DNA of 64,000 nucleotides from assembly GCA_024305745.1 (NCBI GenBank), contig JAHRBS010000012.1, forward strand, positions 1,555,001 to 1,619,000, read 5' to 3'. A model generated the notes under the pieces. It was not told the origin of the DNA, searched no databases, and saw nothing but the letters and a program-made list of their open reading frames with translations. Each line of letters starts with the position of its first letter. The first letter of the stretch is position 1. Below are positions 15,247-27,878 of this stretch, in pieces. This DNA comes from Polyporus tsugae. Taxonomy: Eukaryota; Basidiomycota; Agaricomycetes; Polyporales; Polyporaceae. Made by a program: the position numbers and the translations under genes.

Positions 15247-17320
15247 ATGCCGTCTGCCCACGTCTTCAACAACAAGGACGGTGCTGTCTACACCACGTCA
15301 ACTGGTGCGCCTGTCGCGCTGCCGTACGCCGCTGAGCGTGTGGGCAAGCATGGCCCTCTCCTCCTCCAAGGTACGTCTCTTCCTCTACCGTCGTTTTTGG
15401 TTATTGCCCCCCAGTTGGAGATGGTACCATGCGGGGGGCTGCGGGCTGTCTGTCGCAATCGATGTCAAATGATTTGCCTTTTTAGACTTCCACCATATCG
15501 ATCTCATCGCCCACTTCGATCGCGAGCGTATCCCTGGTGCGTCTCATCCAGTTGGTCCTCGCACGTCACTCAGATACTAATTGCGTGTGAATCTGGTCTC
15601 GATCGTGGTGTGCAGAACGTGTCGTCCATGCAAAGGGTGCCGGTGCCCATGGTGTCTTTGAGGTTACCCACGACATCAGCGACCTGACCTGCGCCGGACT
15701 CTTCAACAAGGTTGGCAAGACGGCGCCGCTGACCATCCGTTTCTCGACCGTCGGTGGAGAGCAGGGTTCGGCAGACACTGCCCGTGACCCCCGTGGTATG
15801 TACACCCCTTGCGTTGCGCGGCGGACATTGCGCTGATGCAGGTTTGCAGGTTTCGCCCTCAAGATCAGGACAGAGGAGGGCAACCTTGACTGGGTGTTCA
15901 ACAACACGCCCGTCTTCTTCATCCGCGACCCCTCCAAGTTCCCTCACTTCATCCACACGCAGAAGCGTGACCCCCAGACACACCTCAAGGATGCTGACAT
16001 GTTCTGGGTGGGTCCCTGCGCCTTCTCCGATCGCGAGCATTTGCTGACTCCGCGAATATAGGACTACCTCTCCCAAAACCCTGAGTCCATCCACCAAGTC
16101 ATGACATTGTTCTCGGACCGTGGAACTCCGAACGGCTTCCATAACATGCACGGCTACTCTGGCCACACCTTCAAGTTCGTGAACGCTGAGGGCAAGTTCC
16201 ACTACGTCCAGATCCACCTTCGCAAGGACGGCGGCTTCCAGACCCTCACCGATGCTCAGGCTGGCAAGCTTGCTGGCGAAAACCCCGACTATGGCATCCA
16301 GCTTTTGTTCGAGGATATCGAGCAGGGCAAGTTCCCGTCGTGGACCGTCTACGTCGTACGTATTCCATTTGTCTTTACTTCTTTTGCCACCGTGTCGCTG
16401 AGTAACTGTGCAGCAAACCATGACGGCTGAGCAAGCCGAGAAGTTCCGTTACAACGTCCTCGACTTAACGAAGGTCTGGCCACACGCCGAGTTCCCACTC
16501 CGCCCCGTCGGCAAGGTTACCCTCAACAAGAACGTTCAGAACTACTTCGCGGAGATCGAGCAGGTCGCGTTCTCGCCGTCGCACCTCGTCCATGGTATCG
16601 AGCCCTCGGCCGACCCCGTGCTCCAGTCGCGTCTCTTCTCCTACCCTGACACTCACCGGTACGTGTGGCTTGTCCTCGCGGTTGTGTTTCACGCAGCTCA
16701 TCGCATATTATAGTCACCGTCTTGGTACCAACTACACCCAGCTCCCCGTCAACGCGCCGCTTGCGCCTGTCGCCAACTTCCAGCGCGATGGTCCCATGGC
16801 GTTGAACAACCAGGGTAACCGCCCGAACTACCAGAGCTCCATCCAGCCTCTCTCGTACAAGCCCAAGGTGTACGAGAGCGTCGAGCACGAAGTCTTCCTC
16901 GGCACCGCTCAGGCCGACCTCACCGAGATTACTGAGCGTATGTGTTGCAACGACTTCCTTCCATTGCGCGGATGCTGATGGCTCTGTTTCGCTGCAGTCG
17001 ACTTTGAGCAGCCTCGCGCGCTCTGGCAGAAGGTGTTCAGCGACACCGACCGTGAGCACTTTGTGGGCAACGTGGCCGGTCACCTGAAGAATGCGAAGAG
17101 TGCCGAGGTCAAGGCCAGGCAACGTACGTCCCATGTTCGCTCTGGCTGGTCCACCTGACTGATCGGCCGCCGTTGCTTCTGCCTTCTAGTGTCGGTGTTC
17201 GCTGCCGTGGACCAGTCGATTGCGGACCGCATCGCGAAGGCGATCGGCGTGCCGACCGTGAAGCCTCTCCAGGTCAAGCCTGCGTCTGAGGCGATCCGCT
17301 TCAAGTACTCCGCTGTGTAA
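15247..17320 (+). CDS. Haem catalase (monofunctional, small-subunit type)
   Basis: Nine exons (15247-15370, 15486-15536, 15616-15795, 15850-16007, 16062-16355, 16414-16658, 16714-16937, 16998-17123, 17190-17320) give 510 residues, the small-subunit size without a C-terminal flavodoxin-like domain. The distal His lies in [11 protein letters not shown], the distal Asn in FNNTPVFF, and the proximal haem-ligand Tyr in [14 protein letters not shown]. The enzyme splits hydrogen peroxide to water and oxygen. The first residues (MPSAHVFNN) do not form a signal peptide, and the end (KYSAV) is not a canonical peroxisomal SKL signal, so a cytosolic location or an atypical targeting signal is likely. Removal of peroxide made by secreted oxidases such as CDH is a plausible context but not shown by the sequence. 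Confidence 0.95.
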
Positions 17321-17565
17321 GGTGGTAAGGTAGACGCGGTAGAAAAAGTCTCGAGTTCTGGGTAGACGGACTATACATATGCTGTACGAGCGTCACGGTA
17401 CGACCATGTTACGAGCAGTCTGCAACGTGTTGTACTTTTAGCTGGAATATACACAGGATGATTGTCGATGCTTTCCAGATTGTTCATGTTTCCCCACCTC
17501 TGCACTGTCTCGCAAGATCCTAGCTTGTAGGTATGGAAGTAGTGGGGAAGGGGATTGTCGATCAA

Positions 17566-17631
17566 TGTGAGACAAGCACGTTTGGGATGTGAGACAAGCA
17601 CGTTTGGGATGTGAGACAAGCACGTTTGGGA
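17566..17631. repeat. Three perfect 22-bp tandem repeats
   Basis: The unit TGTGAGACAAGCACGTTTGG plus GA occurs three times head to tail without a mismatch, about 250 bp past the catalase stop codon. It is probably a recent minisatellite in the 3' flank. Confidence 0.9.
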
Positions 17632-20054
17632 TACTTCGGAGTCGGGGCTTCGGTGGGCTGAGGGACTATCTATCCTGCACGTTGACAAGAAGATATCCCA
17701 AAGGTTAAACGTAGCTTTGCAGTCCTTTCTGCGACAGACAAGTGAAAGGGTGAGAAGCAACTTGAGGTCGTCGTTGTCCTAGTGCTTGTTACATGCCTTG
17801 CAGACAAACTCGAACCCATGGTCAGGCGAGTGTTGGGGGAGGATGTCTTCCCTCTATTACTACTACAACACATGCAATCTCATACAATTTATCTTTGAAC
17901 ACATGTTCAATGCATCTGTCTGTAGTTTCACTGCGTCATCCGCGGAGTCCGGCGCCCGACTTCCCTGTACGAGTAAAAGTAAAGGGTGCAGCAATGCTAA
18001 GGGGCCGAGTCATGCTGTGTGTTACGCTGCAGAAAGGACCGGGTAACAAGGACTCGAGCCTGTGACAAGTGCCGTACTAGGCTGCGTCCTCCGCGTCCCC
18101 CTGCGACAGATTGTGTTAGTTCATAATAATATGGCGCAACCCATCTCAGAAGCATAAATAAACTTCAAGGCACTTCAGGGGCAGTCCGACTCCCGGTGTC
18201 AAACGAACGGAAGAAACGAAAAAAGTCCCCCCTACCTCAATACATCGTGTGCCCATACGAGCATCCTCCCACACCCATATGAGCCCGCCAGCTGCGGGTC
18301 CTGACTCGGAGTCGAGTGTGTCTAGACAGCATGTAAATAGAATCAGTGCTCGACTTCCGACTCGCCTCCTCGTGGTCAGCGGCGAGATGCTTTCTCCGCC
18401 TCTCAGCAGGGTGAAGATAGGTGGCGCAAGCGCAAGCGCCATCGTGTAAACATCGGAGGGTGAGCGGGCGAGGCACAGGCGAGCTTGCTCTCTCGTCATC
18501 CACTTCGCAGCTCGTGAGGTTTGAGGACCGTTTGCATTTGTTTCAACTGTCAGGCGAACGTCGATCCCGGCTAGTCACAGGTATATGAATGTTAATGTCT
18601 GTCTAGCAGGGATAACCTTCACCGTATTGAGGAGGCGAGCGAATCCAACCCGATCCAAAAAAAAAACTACCCTAGAAAGCCGGGGATCGGGGGGTCCAGG
18701 GGGGGTCCTTCAACCAAGCTTGAAGTCGGGAGCGAAGTTGAGGCTGCGCAAGCTCAACTTCAAATGCGAGAATCGTTGATCGGCTTGACTGCCTTTGTCC
18801 GTAGCGAGACTATCATAAGCATATCGATCCGTCAGCGGCTCGCTATCCATCTCAAAATCGGCACGACTTACCCCATTGGTCATTCGCGACGAATCGAATG
18901 GATACTATAGCGTGCTGCCAGAGTAGAGCACTATCGAGCAACCCGCGCTCATTGCTGTCATCCTACCGACGCCATGAGACGGAAGTAAATAATATGCGGC
19001 CTAGCCACAGCGAAACATGGCTCGAGCCGCTGGTATCGTACCTGAAAATCGGGGACAAGGTCAACGCCAACGTGGATCCATGCGAAACTCCGGGAAAGCG
19101 GCGTGTTGCTGTGGACAGCGGTGGGATGAGTCTAAGTATGACCATCTGATACACGACCGCCTTGGGCTGCGACTTTGGAAAGCGCACGCGACGTTCTTTA
19201 TGTGCCAGAATAAAGGGATGGGGATTGTTGAAACAACGGAAGAGCACGCATGGCATGCGACTGCGGAAAGTTGAAGACTCGGGCTATCAGCAGGTGGGAG
19301 TGTCATAAGTAATGGAAAGACATACAGTGTATTGTGACGGCTCTTTTAGGCGACGTACAAGGCGTGGTCCTCACAAGCGTCGTTGTGCCTCGTTCTCCAT
19401 CGATACGGATATTCAGATTGTAGAAGGACGTTTGAGTCGCAAGGACAGGTAATCGAACGCTTGAGATCCACCGCCCTCGGCAAAGTCCGATGGAGCTTCC
19501 GAAGCCCAGACCAGCATCCAGACCTAACTTCGACCGTGTAACTACTTTGAAAGATGTTTTAACCGCAATACAGGTACTTCATCCAGTCAAAATAAACATG
19601 CGAGATGCACTGAATCTAGATGATGACAGTCTGACTCAACAGAACACCGTACTTACACAGTCGTTTGCGGTCTGATGTGAGAAGTGCTTATCTTGAGGCT
19701 GGCGGATGCCAAAACGAGAGGGCGGTCGTGTCCACCCAACGTGGCCAAAATGTTCTGTAGAGTCTCTTGCCGCGGTGCATGACCAAAGGTGTGTCTCAGG
19801 CTTAACATCGAGATCCAGTCGAGCTCCAATTGAGTGTTCCAAACGGCAGCAAGCTTTGGTGGCAACAGCGAAAAATGTGAGCGGAGCTGAAAAGAACGGG
19901 CTGGTGCCAACGGTACTGATGCCGTCCGAAGTTTACAGTGCATGCAAAGCTCCTGGCGATCAGCGCATCGGTTAAACTTGCTGCGCAAGTGGTGACGCGA
20001 TGGTACACTGTTTCAACTCATGGCAACCCTCGAAGATACACTAGTATGCACCCG

Positions 20055-20062
20055 TATAAAAG
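20055..20062 (+). promoter_or_regulatory. TATA box of the repeat-protein gene
   Basis: TATAAAAG lies about 118 bp upstream of the ATG at 20173. It is followed by a CT-rich leader, as expected for a strongly expressed fungal gene. Confidence 0.6.
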
Positions 20063-20172
20063 CCCCGACGTTGTCAGTCCTTCTCCCCAGTACTAGATCC
20101 TCTACTCTTCTCTGTGCACACGCCCTCTGCGAGTATCTCCTAGCAATTTCCCCCAAACACAACCGTGCAAAA

Positions 20173-21196
20173 ATGATGTACTTGATCAACTTCGTCCTCG
20201 CCGCCCTCGTCATTGCCCAAGGTGAGTGTCACGAATCACAGCACAATGAAGAGGCCTCCTAACATGTGTTGGCCCGTAGGTGCTGCCGCCCCCGTGAAGC
20301 CCTCCGGTGTTCCTTCTGGCGCACACACTGGGCTTCCCTCTGGTGCACCCACCGGGTTCCCGTCTGGCGTGCACAGCGGATTCCCATCCGGAGTACCCTC
20401 TGGCCACCCCGCGGGCCCTGCCCCCTCCGGCGCACCCCACGGGTTCCCGTCTGGTGCACCGTCTGGCTTCCCGTCGGGTCCCGCCCCTTCGGGCCCTGCT
20501 CCTTCAGGCCCCGTTCCTTCGGGATTCCCATCCAATGTGCGCCGTCAGGTTCCGCCCAGCGGGCGCCCCTCTGGTGCCCCGTCTGGATTCCCTCACCCTT
20601 CGGGGGCGCGGCCGTCTGGTGCTCGTCCCCCACCCTCTGGCGTGCCCAGCGGATTCCCCTCGGGCGCCCCGTCTGGCCTCGCCAGGCCTTCAGGTGCCCC
20701 ATCTGGCATCCCGCGCCCGCCGCCCTCTGGCGTGCCCTCCGGGTTCCCTTCTGGCCCGGCTCCTTCGGGGCCCCCTCCCTCGGGGATCCCATCTAATGTG
20801 CGCCGTCAGGTTCCGCCCAGCGGGCGCCCCTCCGGTGCTCCGTCTCGCCTCCCCAGGCCCTCGGGTGCGCCGTCCGGTGTCCCCCCTCCTCCCTCCGGTG
20901 TCCCGTCCGGTGTTCCGCCCCCGCCGCACTCGGGCGTCCCCTCGGGCCCTGCCCCCTCGGGCCCACCCCCCTCAGGAGTCCCGTTTAACGTACGCCGCCA
21001 GGCCCCACCCAGCGGCGCCCCTTCTGGTCGTCCCTCCGGCGCACGCCCTGCTCCATCTGGTCCCCCTCCTTCCGGCTTTCCATCTGGTCGTCCGCCCCGG
21101 CCCTCGGGTGCCCGGTCTGGTGCTCCGCTGCCGCCCAGTGCGTTCCCATCCGGTGCTCCCGCTCCCTCCAGCCCTGCCCCGACGGGTTCGGCCTGA
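20173..21196 (+). CDS. Secreted Pro/Ser/Gly repeat protein with spaced Arg-Arg sites
   Basis: Two exons (20173-20221, 20280-21196) give 321 residues. A short signal peptide (MMYLINFVLAALVIAQ) is followed almost entirely by variations on PSG-x-PSG and PSGAPSGFP. The repeats are broken three times by near-identical blocks containing N-V-R-R-Q and PPSG, coded near 20533, 20794 and 20986. Apart from these blocks the protein has very few charged residues. A dibasic pair recurring within a secreted repeat protein is the pattern of fungal Kex2-processed repeat proteins, so it may be a precursor of Pro/Gly-rich peptides. Alternatively it may be a structural cell-wall or hydrophobin-like surface protein. 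No catalytic domain is present. DNA-level repetition and very high GC in the second exon contrast with the flanks. Confidence 0.8.
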
Positions 21197-22486
21197 GGCA
21201 AATACACGTCATAGACTAGCAACTCTCCTGTCTATCTAACGTTCTTGTTCCGGTTGAAGGTAGATGGAGGGGATGTCGCCATAGGATAGATTCTGGGTCG
21301 TGGTCGATGGTCACGGTGTCGCAGTGTACTGTCCAGTGCCACTGTACACACCTCCGTTTGCTATGACTTCCGGGTCCAGTCATTCCTTGCAATTTCCCCT
21401 CTCATCATAGATGTTGATCTGTTGATATAACACCGAGCCGCCGACGTTCGTTTTCTATCGTGTGCATGCTACGCTTTACCGCCAAAGCATTCGGGAAGGA
21501 CGGCCCTTCAAACACCTCAGCTCAGAGTGCAATGTTATTGTTATCTAATGTAGTTGATTGGATAGTAGTCCGTAGCTCGCGAAGAGGTATTTTCATGGTC
21601 CTCAAACATGTCCACTCCATGGAAAACGTAAATCACAAGAACCACCAACAGCGCTAGCGTCGGCGAGCAGCGTGTCGGGTACTCATTCACATTATGACTC
21701 AACCCTACGATTCTGGCGGCCGAGCGCGTAGTGTCCCGAGTCGCAAAAGGTCGCAAAGCACCTCGTCGGCGCTAGGGATGTGGCGCCAGCTGACCAGCGA
21801 CTCGGGAGACGAGCGAGCGAGTGAGACGGCACTGCTGTTGTCGAACTCAACCTTGAGGCTTTGAGGACCCAAGCTTGTCCTCTGCGAAGGCGAAGTGGCC
21901 CTTCGTGAGGTAATAGGAGGTAATCCACCTCAAGGAGGAGGTTCAGGGCGGAGTCGTAGCCCTCGGTGTACGGGACGACCTTGTGTCCTATACTTACCCG
22001 GTTGACAATATAGACTGCAGTGAAAATGTTGTCATTCACAGCGCCCCCGTGCATCCTGTCATTTCCATATTTTCAGAAACTCATGGCCCGCCCTGGGACG
22101 AAGAGGGTCGGGGCCGGAAGGTAAGCACACCTTTGGGCATGGACCCGTCCTTTTAATAATTAACCAGCATGGCGAACGCATGCAGTGACAAAGTTTCTAA
22201 AAAAAAAAACACGCACTGTATCAGTAGGCGGCCCAAAATGAAGGACATAGAACATACGATGAGGGCTCATACCTTCGCAACGATGGTATTGTAATCTCAG
22301 GATGGAACGAACCAAGTCCGAGAACATCGGAGACAAGAGAGTGAGGGCGTCTACGAGATGATCAGGCGGCTCGCTGTTTGCCGATGAACTGTACAGTACC
22401 AAGCCGGCGTCTGCCCGTCCGGAAACCTTGCGTTCAGTGTAGCGAATCCAGCAGCCCCAGCAACTCCAACAAAGTCCTCAAGCAAA
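21197..22486. other. 1.3-kb intergenic region
   Basis: Holds the 3' flank of the repeat-protein gene and the uL14 promoter. An A-run lies near 22199-22210. No coding or RNA signature was recognised. Confidence 0.4.
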
Positions 22487-23336
<850 letters not shown>

Positions 23337-23665
23337 GACCCCGCTATCACTCCGTACTGCATACCTGTAGTTTATGGTTATGACACAATCACGCTTCCCT
23401 TACTTCACATGAATATGTATTCTTTTCCGCCCCAAGTAGACGACGTTGCAAGTGTCCCAAAGGCATCAAGTAACACAGGAATCAGTTTATCGAGTCAGGA
23501 ACGATCCTTGACTGAGTGAGGATACAAAGACGGTGTAATCGAGAGACGTTGTCGATGTGACGCAATCCGGTATACACTCTGACGACATAAAGCAAAACTC
23601 CGACAAAGTCGTGCATTGGGGCTCTACATCTCAATATTGAACATTGCTGGGTGTACCTGGGTAAC
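23337..23665. other. Spacer between uL14 and tRNA-Asp
   Basis: This is the 3' flank of uL14, facing the convergent tRNA gene. Nothing else is seen. Confidence 0.4.
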
Positions 23666-23747
23666 CTCTCTGTCGGGGAGTCGAACCCCGCTTTCGCGCG
23701 GCCAGAAGAATGACAGGCGCGTGTACTAACCGATATACTAACAGAGA
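23666..23747 (-). tRNA. tRNA-Asp (anticodon GTC) with a 10-nt intron
   Basis: Read on the minus strand from 23747. The acceptor stem TCTCTGT pairs with ACAGAGA, followed by discriminator G73 as in other eukaryotic tRNA-Asp. The D-stem GTAT/GTAC closes. The anticodon stem CGCGC pairs with GCGCG and the loop begins CTGTCA, giving anticodon GTC. The T-arm is CGGGG-TTCGACT-CCCCG. Seventeen bases lie between the two anticodon-stem halves instead of seven, so a 10-nt intron after position 37 is inferred. Removing it leaves an otherwise canonical cloverleaf. Confidence 0.92.
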
Positions 23748-23897
23748 CTTGTATAAGAGGTGAACATGTAGAACTATAAGATCCTATCTCGGAAACATGC
23801 CCAGGAAGTTAAGTATGCACGTCTATGTGACTGTCCCCGCACACAGCGCAAACATTCGCTAGCTATTTATTTCACACTGATGCGTGAGCTGTTCATA

Positions 23898-25283
23898 TCA
23901 TCCAGCAGAACTCGTATTCTTCGTCTTCACTATCCTAACCCCACTGAGAATGGCCTTCTTGTTCGGCAATCCTTTGACATTCGGGGATGCCAATGCGGAC
24001 GACGCGGGGCCATTCTCCAACCGCCTCACAGAATGTGCCGGCGGAATGATAGGCAGGGAGGGCAAGGGCCGTGCCGCCGACCGGCTTTTCTCCCTTGCAC
24101 CACCGGGCGCGCGAGAAGCCATAGCTATTGCCGATGAGGTTGTGGGTGCTTGTCGTGCAGCGGTATCCAGAGCGGCTGTGGCGGCGATCGGCTTCGGCGG
24201 AAGCGACGGATGCGCGGGCAAGGACGAAAAAGTGGAGGCGGCCGAGGTGGACGTCCTTGTGCCTGACCCGACGCCGCTGGTCGGCGGACTGGAGGCGCCT
24301 TCTAGCTGGCGCAGTTTCGCTTCCATGCGCGCGATTTTGGAATCCGTCCTGTCGGTGAGACGTCAGATGGGTCGATACACGGACGGCGGCAGAGGGATAG
24401 GTCGGGGACAGGGCGCCGTGTACGCATGAGCGTGTGCACACATGCTGAAGTGCGACGAAACTCACGCATCGGATCGTCCTGTGCCCGCGCTCTTCAACAT
24501 GCTCAACGTAGTTGGCTTCCCAACGTCGCTGATCGCTCTTCGGTACTTCGCCCCTACCCCCGGGAGGCCCGAGGCGGAGTCGAGGGGTGCCTGGTTCGCA
24601 TAGGTGACGATGAGCTTGCGGCCGCGAAGAAGCTTGTTGTTGGCGTGCGTGAGCGCCTTGTCGGCATCCTGGTGGTAAACCAAAAGATAGCGGTTCATTT
24701 AGCGTGCGTTCACAGTCAACGGTTCACGGAACCACCGCGGCCCCCGGGTCGGACTGCGCATGGTCATGGAGGTAGCCAGACCATGGCGTCGTGTATGCGT
24801 GCGGTGCCGTGCAGAAAGAAACCCGGGGTGAGCGCGCGGACTATAAGTGTGAGTCAGAGAATGGACGTACCTCCTTATTGGAGAACTCCACGAAGGCATA
24901 GCCCCTCGGTTTTCCCTTGAGCGGTCCCGACTTGTGGAAGAGGTAGTCGAGTTTGGAGACCTTGCCGAACTTCGAGAAAGCTTTGAGGAGCGTGTATCTA
25001 GAAAGGGGATACCCGATGAGACGCGGCAACCGTGGGAGGCGCCAAACACTCACTCATCGACGCTCGAGTGTAGATTTCCAACGTATAGGCGGTCCTTTAG
25101 AAGAGGTCGCACCAGTGTAGCGGAGGATGATGATGATGCTAGTGGCACGGTGGGTTCAGATGCGGTGGGGTAAGAGAGGTGGTCCTCCAGAGGGGGCGAG
25201 GCAGGAACTGTGCTCGGTGGCGTCCTCTCCGGAGAAGCCATGGCAGGTGAACGATCTTGAGGTGTCGTAGCCATGAGGCTCAC
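23898..25283 (-). CDS. RBM18-like RNA-binding protein with one RRM
   Basis: Four exons (25054-25283, 24871-24997, 24466-24668, 23898-24348) give 336 residues. After a Ser/Pro-rich head of about 68 residues comes a single RNA-recognition motif, with RNP2 as RLYVGNL and RNP1 as KPRGYAFVEF. Between them lies LFHKSGPLKGKPRGY, a signature shared with metazoan RBM18. After the RRM are a short coiled-coil-like segment (ARMEAKLRQLEG) and a long Ala/Ser/Pro-rich tail. The human homologue is poorly characterised, so the RNA target and process are unknown. Exon boundaries fall inside the RRM and all phases fit. The start at 25283 is the first Met of the open frame; an internal Met a few codons downstream is possible. 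Confidence 0.85.
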
Positions 25284-27878
25284 AGGGCAGTGGAAGATGT
25301 CGATGATGGACCAAGCTAAGTACGGTGGAGTCGGGACTCGGCGGTGCGGAGAAAAGGTTCAGCTGCGCGTCTAACGTCTCTTTGGGGTAGATTAGACGCC
25401 TGTACAATCGATGAGGCGCTCGAATTCGAGTTACGCTGACGACGTGGCACTTTCATTCTGCAGCTATCAGCACTACTTATTTACTGGCGACATCCGTGGG
25501 TTGTCGTTTGTCAATGTTAGGATGTCGGACTACGGTGGGCGACGTTCGCTGAATCAGACGGTGCGAGATGGCAATGCTGATGCCAGCGGGTCTCCGGGAT
25601 GTACTACAGTACCGATGAGTACGCTTTGGCCCCATGTGTTTGCCTCGAGGTACGTCTGACTGTCTTGGGTCTTGCTCAAGGTATACTGTGCGTGTCTATC
25701 CATTTAAAGACGTTGTTTAGGCGAGTCATTTTCTTGGGGCCGTTCTGATCGTTAATCCTAGGAGAACACAACGTGTGCAGCCTCTTCAGCGTCTGCTGTT
25801 TTGAGACTCCAAGCAACCTTCCTTCGCCGGAGGTCTGCAGGAATGTATGTGCATGCACATTCAACTCCGACGCAACAGCGTTGTGTCCAGATTTTTTGGG
25901 TACACTAACACAGTTCCCGCGGACTGAACTAGGACGTACGCTCTGGATCTAACAGAATTCCTCGGGGGCGAAGACAGATACAAGGTATCAAAGTACATCC
26001 GGTAGTCGCACAACCCTAATATGCCAACTAGTGAGACAATGAGACCCACTTTGACCTCATTTGATTATCAGAAAAGGTGTCTACAAGGTTCACCGTAGGT
26101 CCTCGAGCCTCGAGGCAACGGAGAGCAATGCACCAAGATCGAAGATGCGGAGGGTTTATCACGAGAGACCCTGATAATCCTTGATATGTTTAGGGGAAAC
26201 ACGCCTCGAGGCGCATACTCGTATCGGCATGCATCAAGGCATAAGTACGTCAAGACTTTGTTCACAAGATAGACGACACATGGTTCCCCACGCCGAACCC
26301 CTGGCCTGGGCAGTGACGCTAGCCGTTCGTGGTTTCGCTTTTGTAAAGACATGCCATTCACGGACTCTGACTCGAGTGCCACACAGATGGGTGATCTCGC
26401 GAATTCTTTTTGCAGGGCTTCTCAACCACCACATGTATGAGGGTACTCCGCTTGGTGCTGGGAACTACTCTGATAGGCAAGACGATACAATGCGATATCA
26501 TCATGGCTCGATGCAGGTGACACATCCTCCGCTCGCAAGTTATTGCATCGGACCTCCGGTTCAAAATCGGTGTCGAAGACGAAGTCGCCACCCGCCGCGG
26601 GCTTTCCGCTAGGGCACTGGGCAATGGGCAATGGGGGTAAATGGGGGCACATACTAGGCTTTTGCTGCTGCGGTCCTTTCCTCTTCTTACTTCGGCCAGG
26701 CGGCTTCTCTTTGATTATCCTTGTCTATCCGACGCGCAACAGATGTTCGATTTCTCATTGCACCTACAAACCTACCGCGTGTCGTAACATGCTTCGACAC
26801 ACCAGGTGCCATCGCCATCCGGAGCGTGCGCCTCGTCGGCTGTCGTCGCGAGGTCCCCGGGCCCAAGGTCTTCCCAGATGGCGGCTTGAATGAATGAATT
26901 TGCGAAAACGCGGCCCGACCCCGAGCCAATGCAGCACCCTTCGATACATATGAGCGCGCCTCCTGCGTCTAACCACTCCATCACCGTGTGTCCGACGATG
27001 CGGCGACGTCGACTGAGTGGCACGTCAACGTGCTGGGTGTCCTTCCCCCACGCCTCGCGCCACCAGGCCCGCTCTGAGTTCTATTCTTGTTCTGAGGGTA
27101 AGGGGGTTCCCATTGCCCAATATGCCGTCAGTCGATCATCGGTCCTCGGATCCGCCCGCCCATCGCCAGGAGTGTGAGCGCCGTGCCGTCAAAGAAGCTC
27201 GACGACCTTGTGCGCGCGAGTCCCGCCGCAGCTGCGGTCATCTGCAAGGAACGTTCAGCAGGTGCCTTTAGAGAGAAGCGCTCGGAATGTCGCTTAGGGA
27301 AACACATGTTTGTATTCCGGCAGTTCGCAGAGCGGTGGCGGGGTGGGAGGGAGCGCAAGGGGGACATTGACAAAATGGGTGACGAACATCTTATCCGCGT
27401 GGGCGCATTGTGATTGTGTGGTTTGTATACTGATGCGGCGGTCGGTACGTATTGTTCGTAGCGGGCGACGCAATCGAGCTCAAGGGAGGAAGTCGAAGCG
27501 TTCGGGCGCTGTCACTGTCCGAGACGACCGGCAGAATGAGCAGAAGCACGGATGCGGAGCCAATGGATAGAACGCAGATACAAGTACACAGATGCGATGC
27601 GACAAGGATCTGTACGGAAGCAGAAGGTTGTGCGATGGGTGTCCGGAAAAACAGACAAGCGGAGGCAAGGGTGAGAAAGGAGCACGGAACGAAGAGCGAG
27701 CACAGGACGAAGGCGCAGAGGCAGAGTGCTGAGACGAGAAGGCTACCGGACGTGGGCAGTTCACGCTAAATTAAGTTAGACGGAGAGTCCTTAGATGAGC
27801 AGGTAACAAATGATAGCGAGACGAGAGCCGAAAGCGAGGAGTCCCAGCAGCTAGCCGACGGAGAGCGAACGCAGAGCC
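25284..27878. other. 2.6-kb region without a firm gene
   Basis: The left part holds the promoter of the RRM gene. On the minus strand an open stretch from about 27068 down to 26772 has protein-like composition (Trp/Arg-rich start, then MEWLDAGGALICIEG). It is preceded by a possible acceptor TAG near 27069 and may be an exon of an unrecognised gene or a gene remnant. A second open stretch lies at 27128-27250 (-). I could not join them with convincing splice sites. The rest shows nothing. Confidence 0.35.

Larger units (their letters stand above)
17321..20172. other. 2.9-kb intergenic region
   Basis: Apart from the 22-bp triplication at 17566-17631 and an A-run near 18657-18666, I see no gene, RNA or element. 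Open frames on both strands are short and without domains. The right end carries the promoter of the repeat-protein gene. Confidence 0.4.

Noticed and set aside
15247..17320. Catalase C-terminus as a peroxisomal targeting signal
   Set aside because: The last residues (SAV) do not fit a canonical type 1 signal.
20210..21239. Several long open frames on both strands over the repeat-protein gene
   Set aside because: They arise because a GC-rich 9-bp-based repeat lacks stops in all frames. Only the frame with the signal peptide and intron is convincing.
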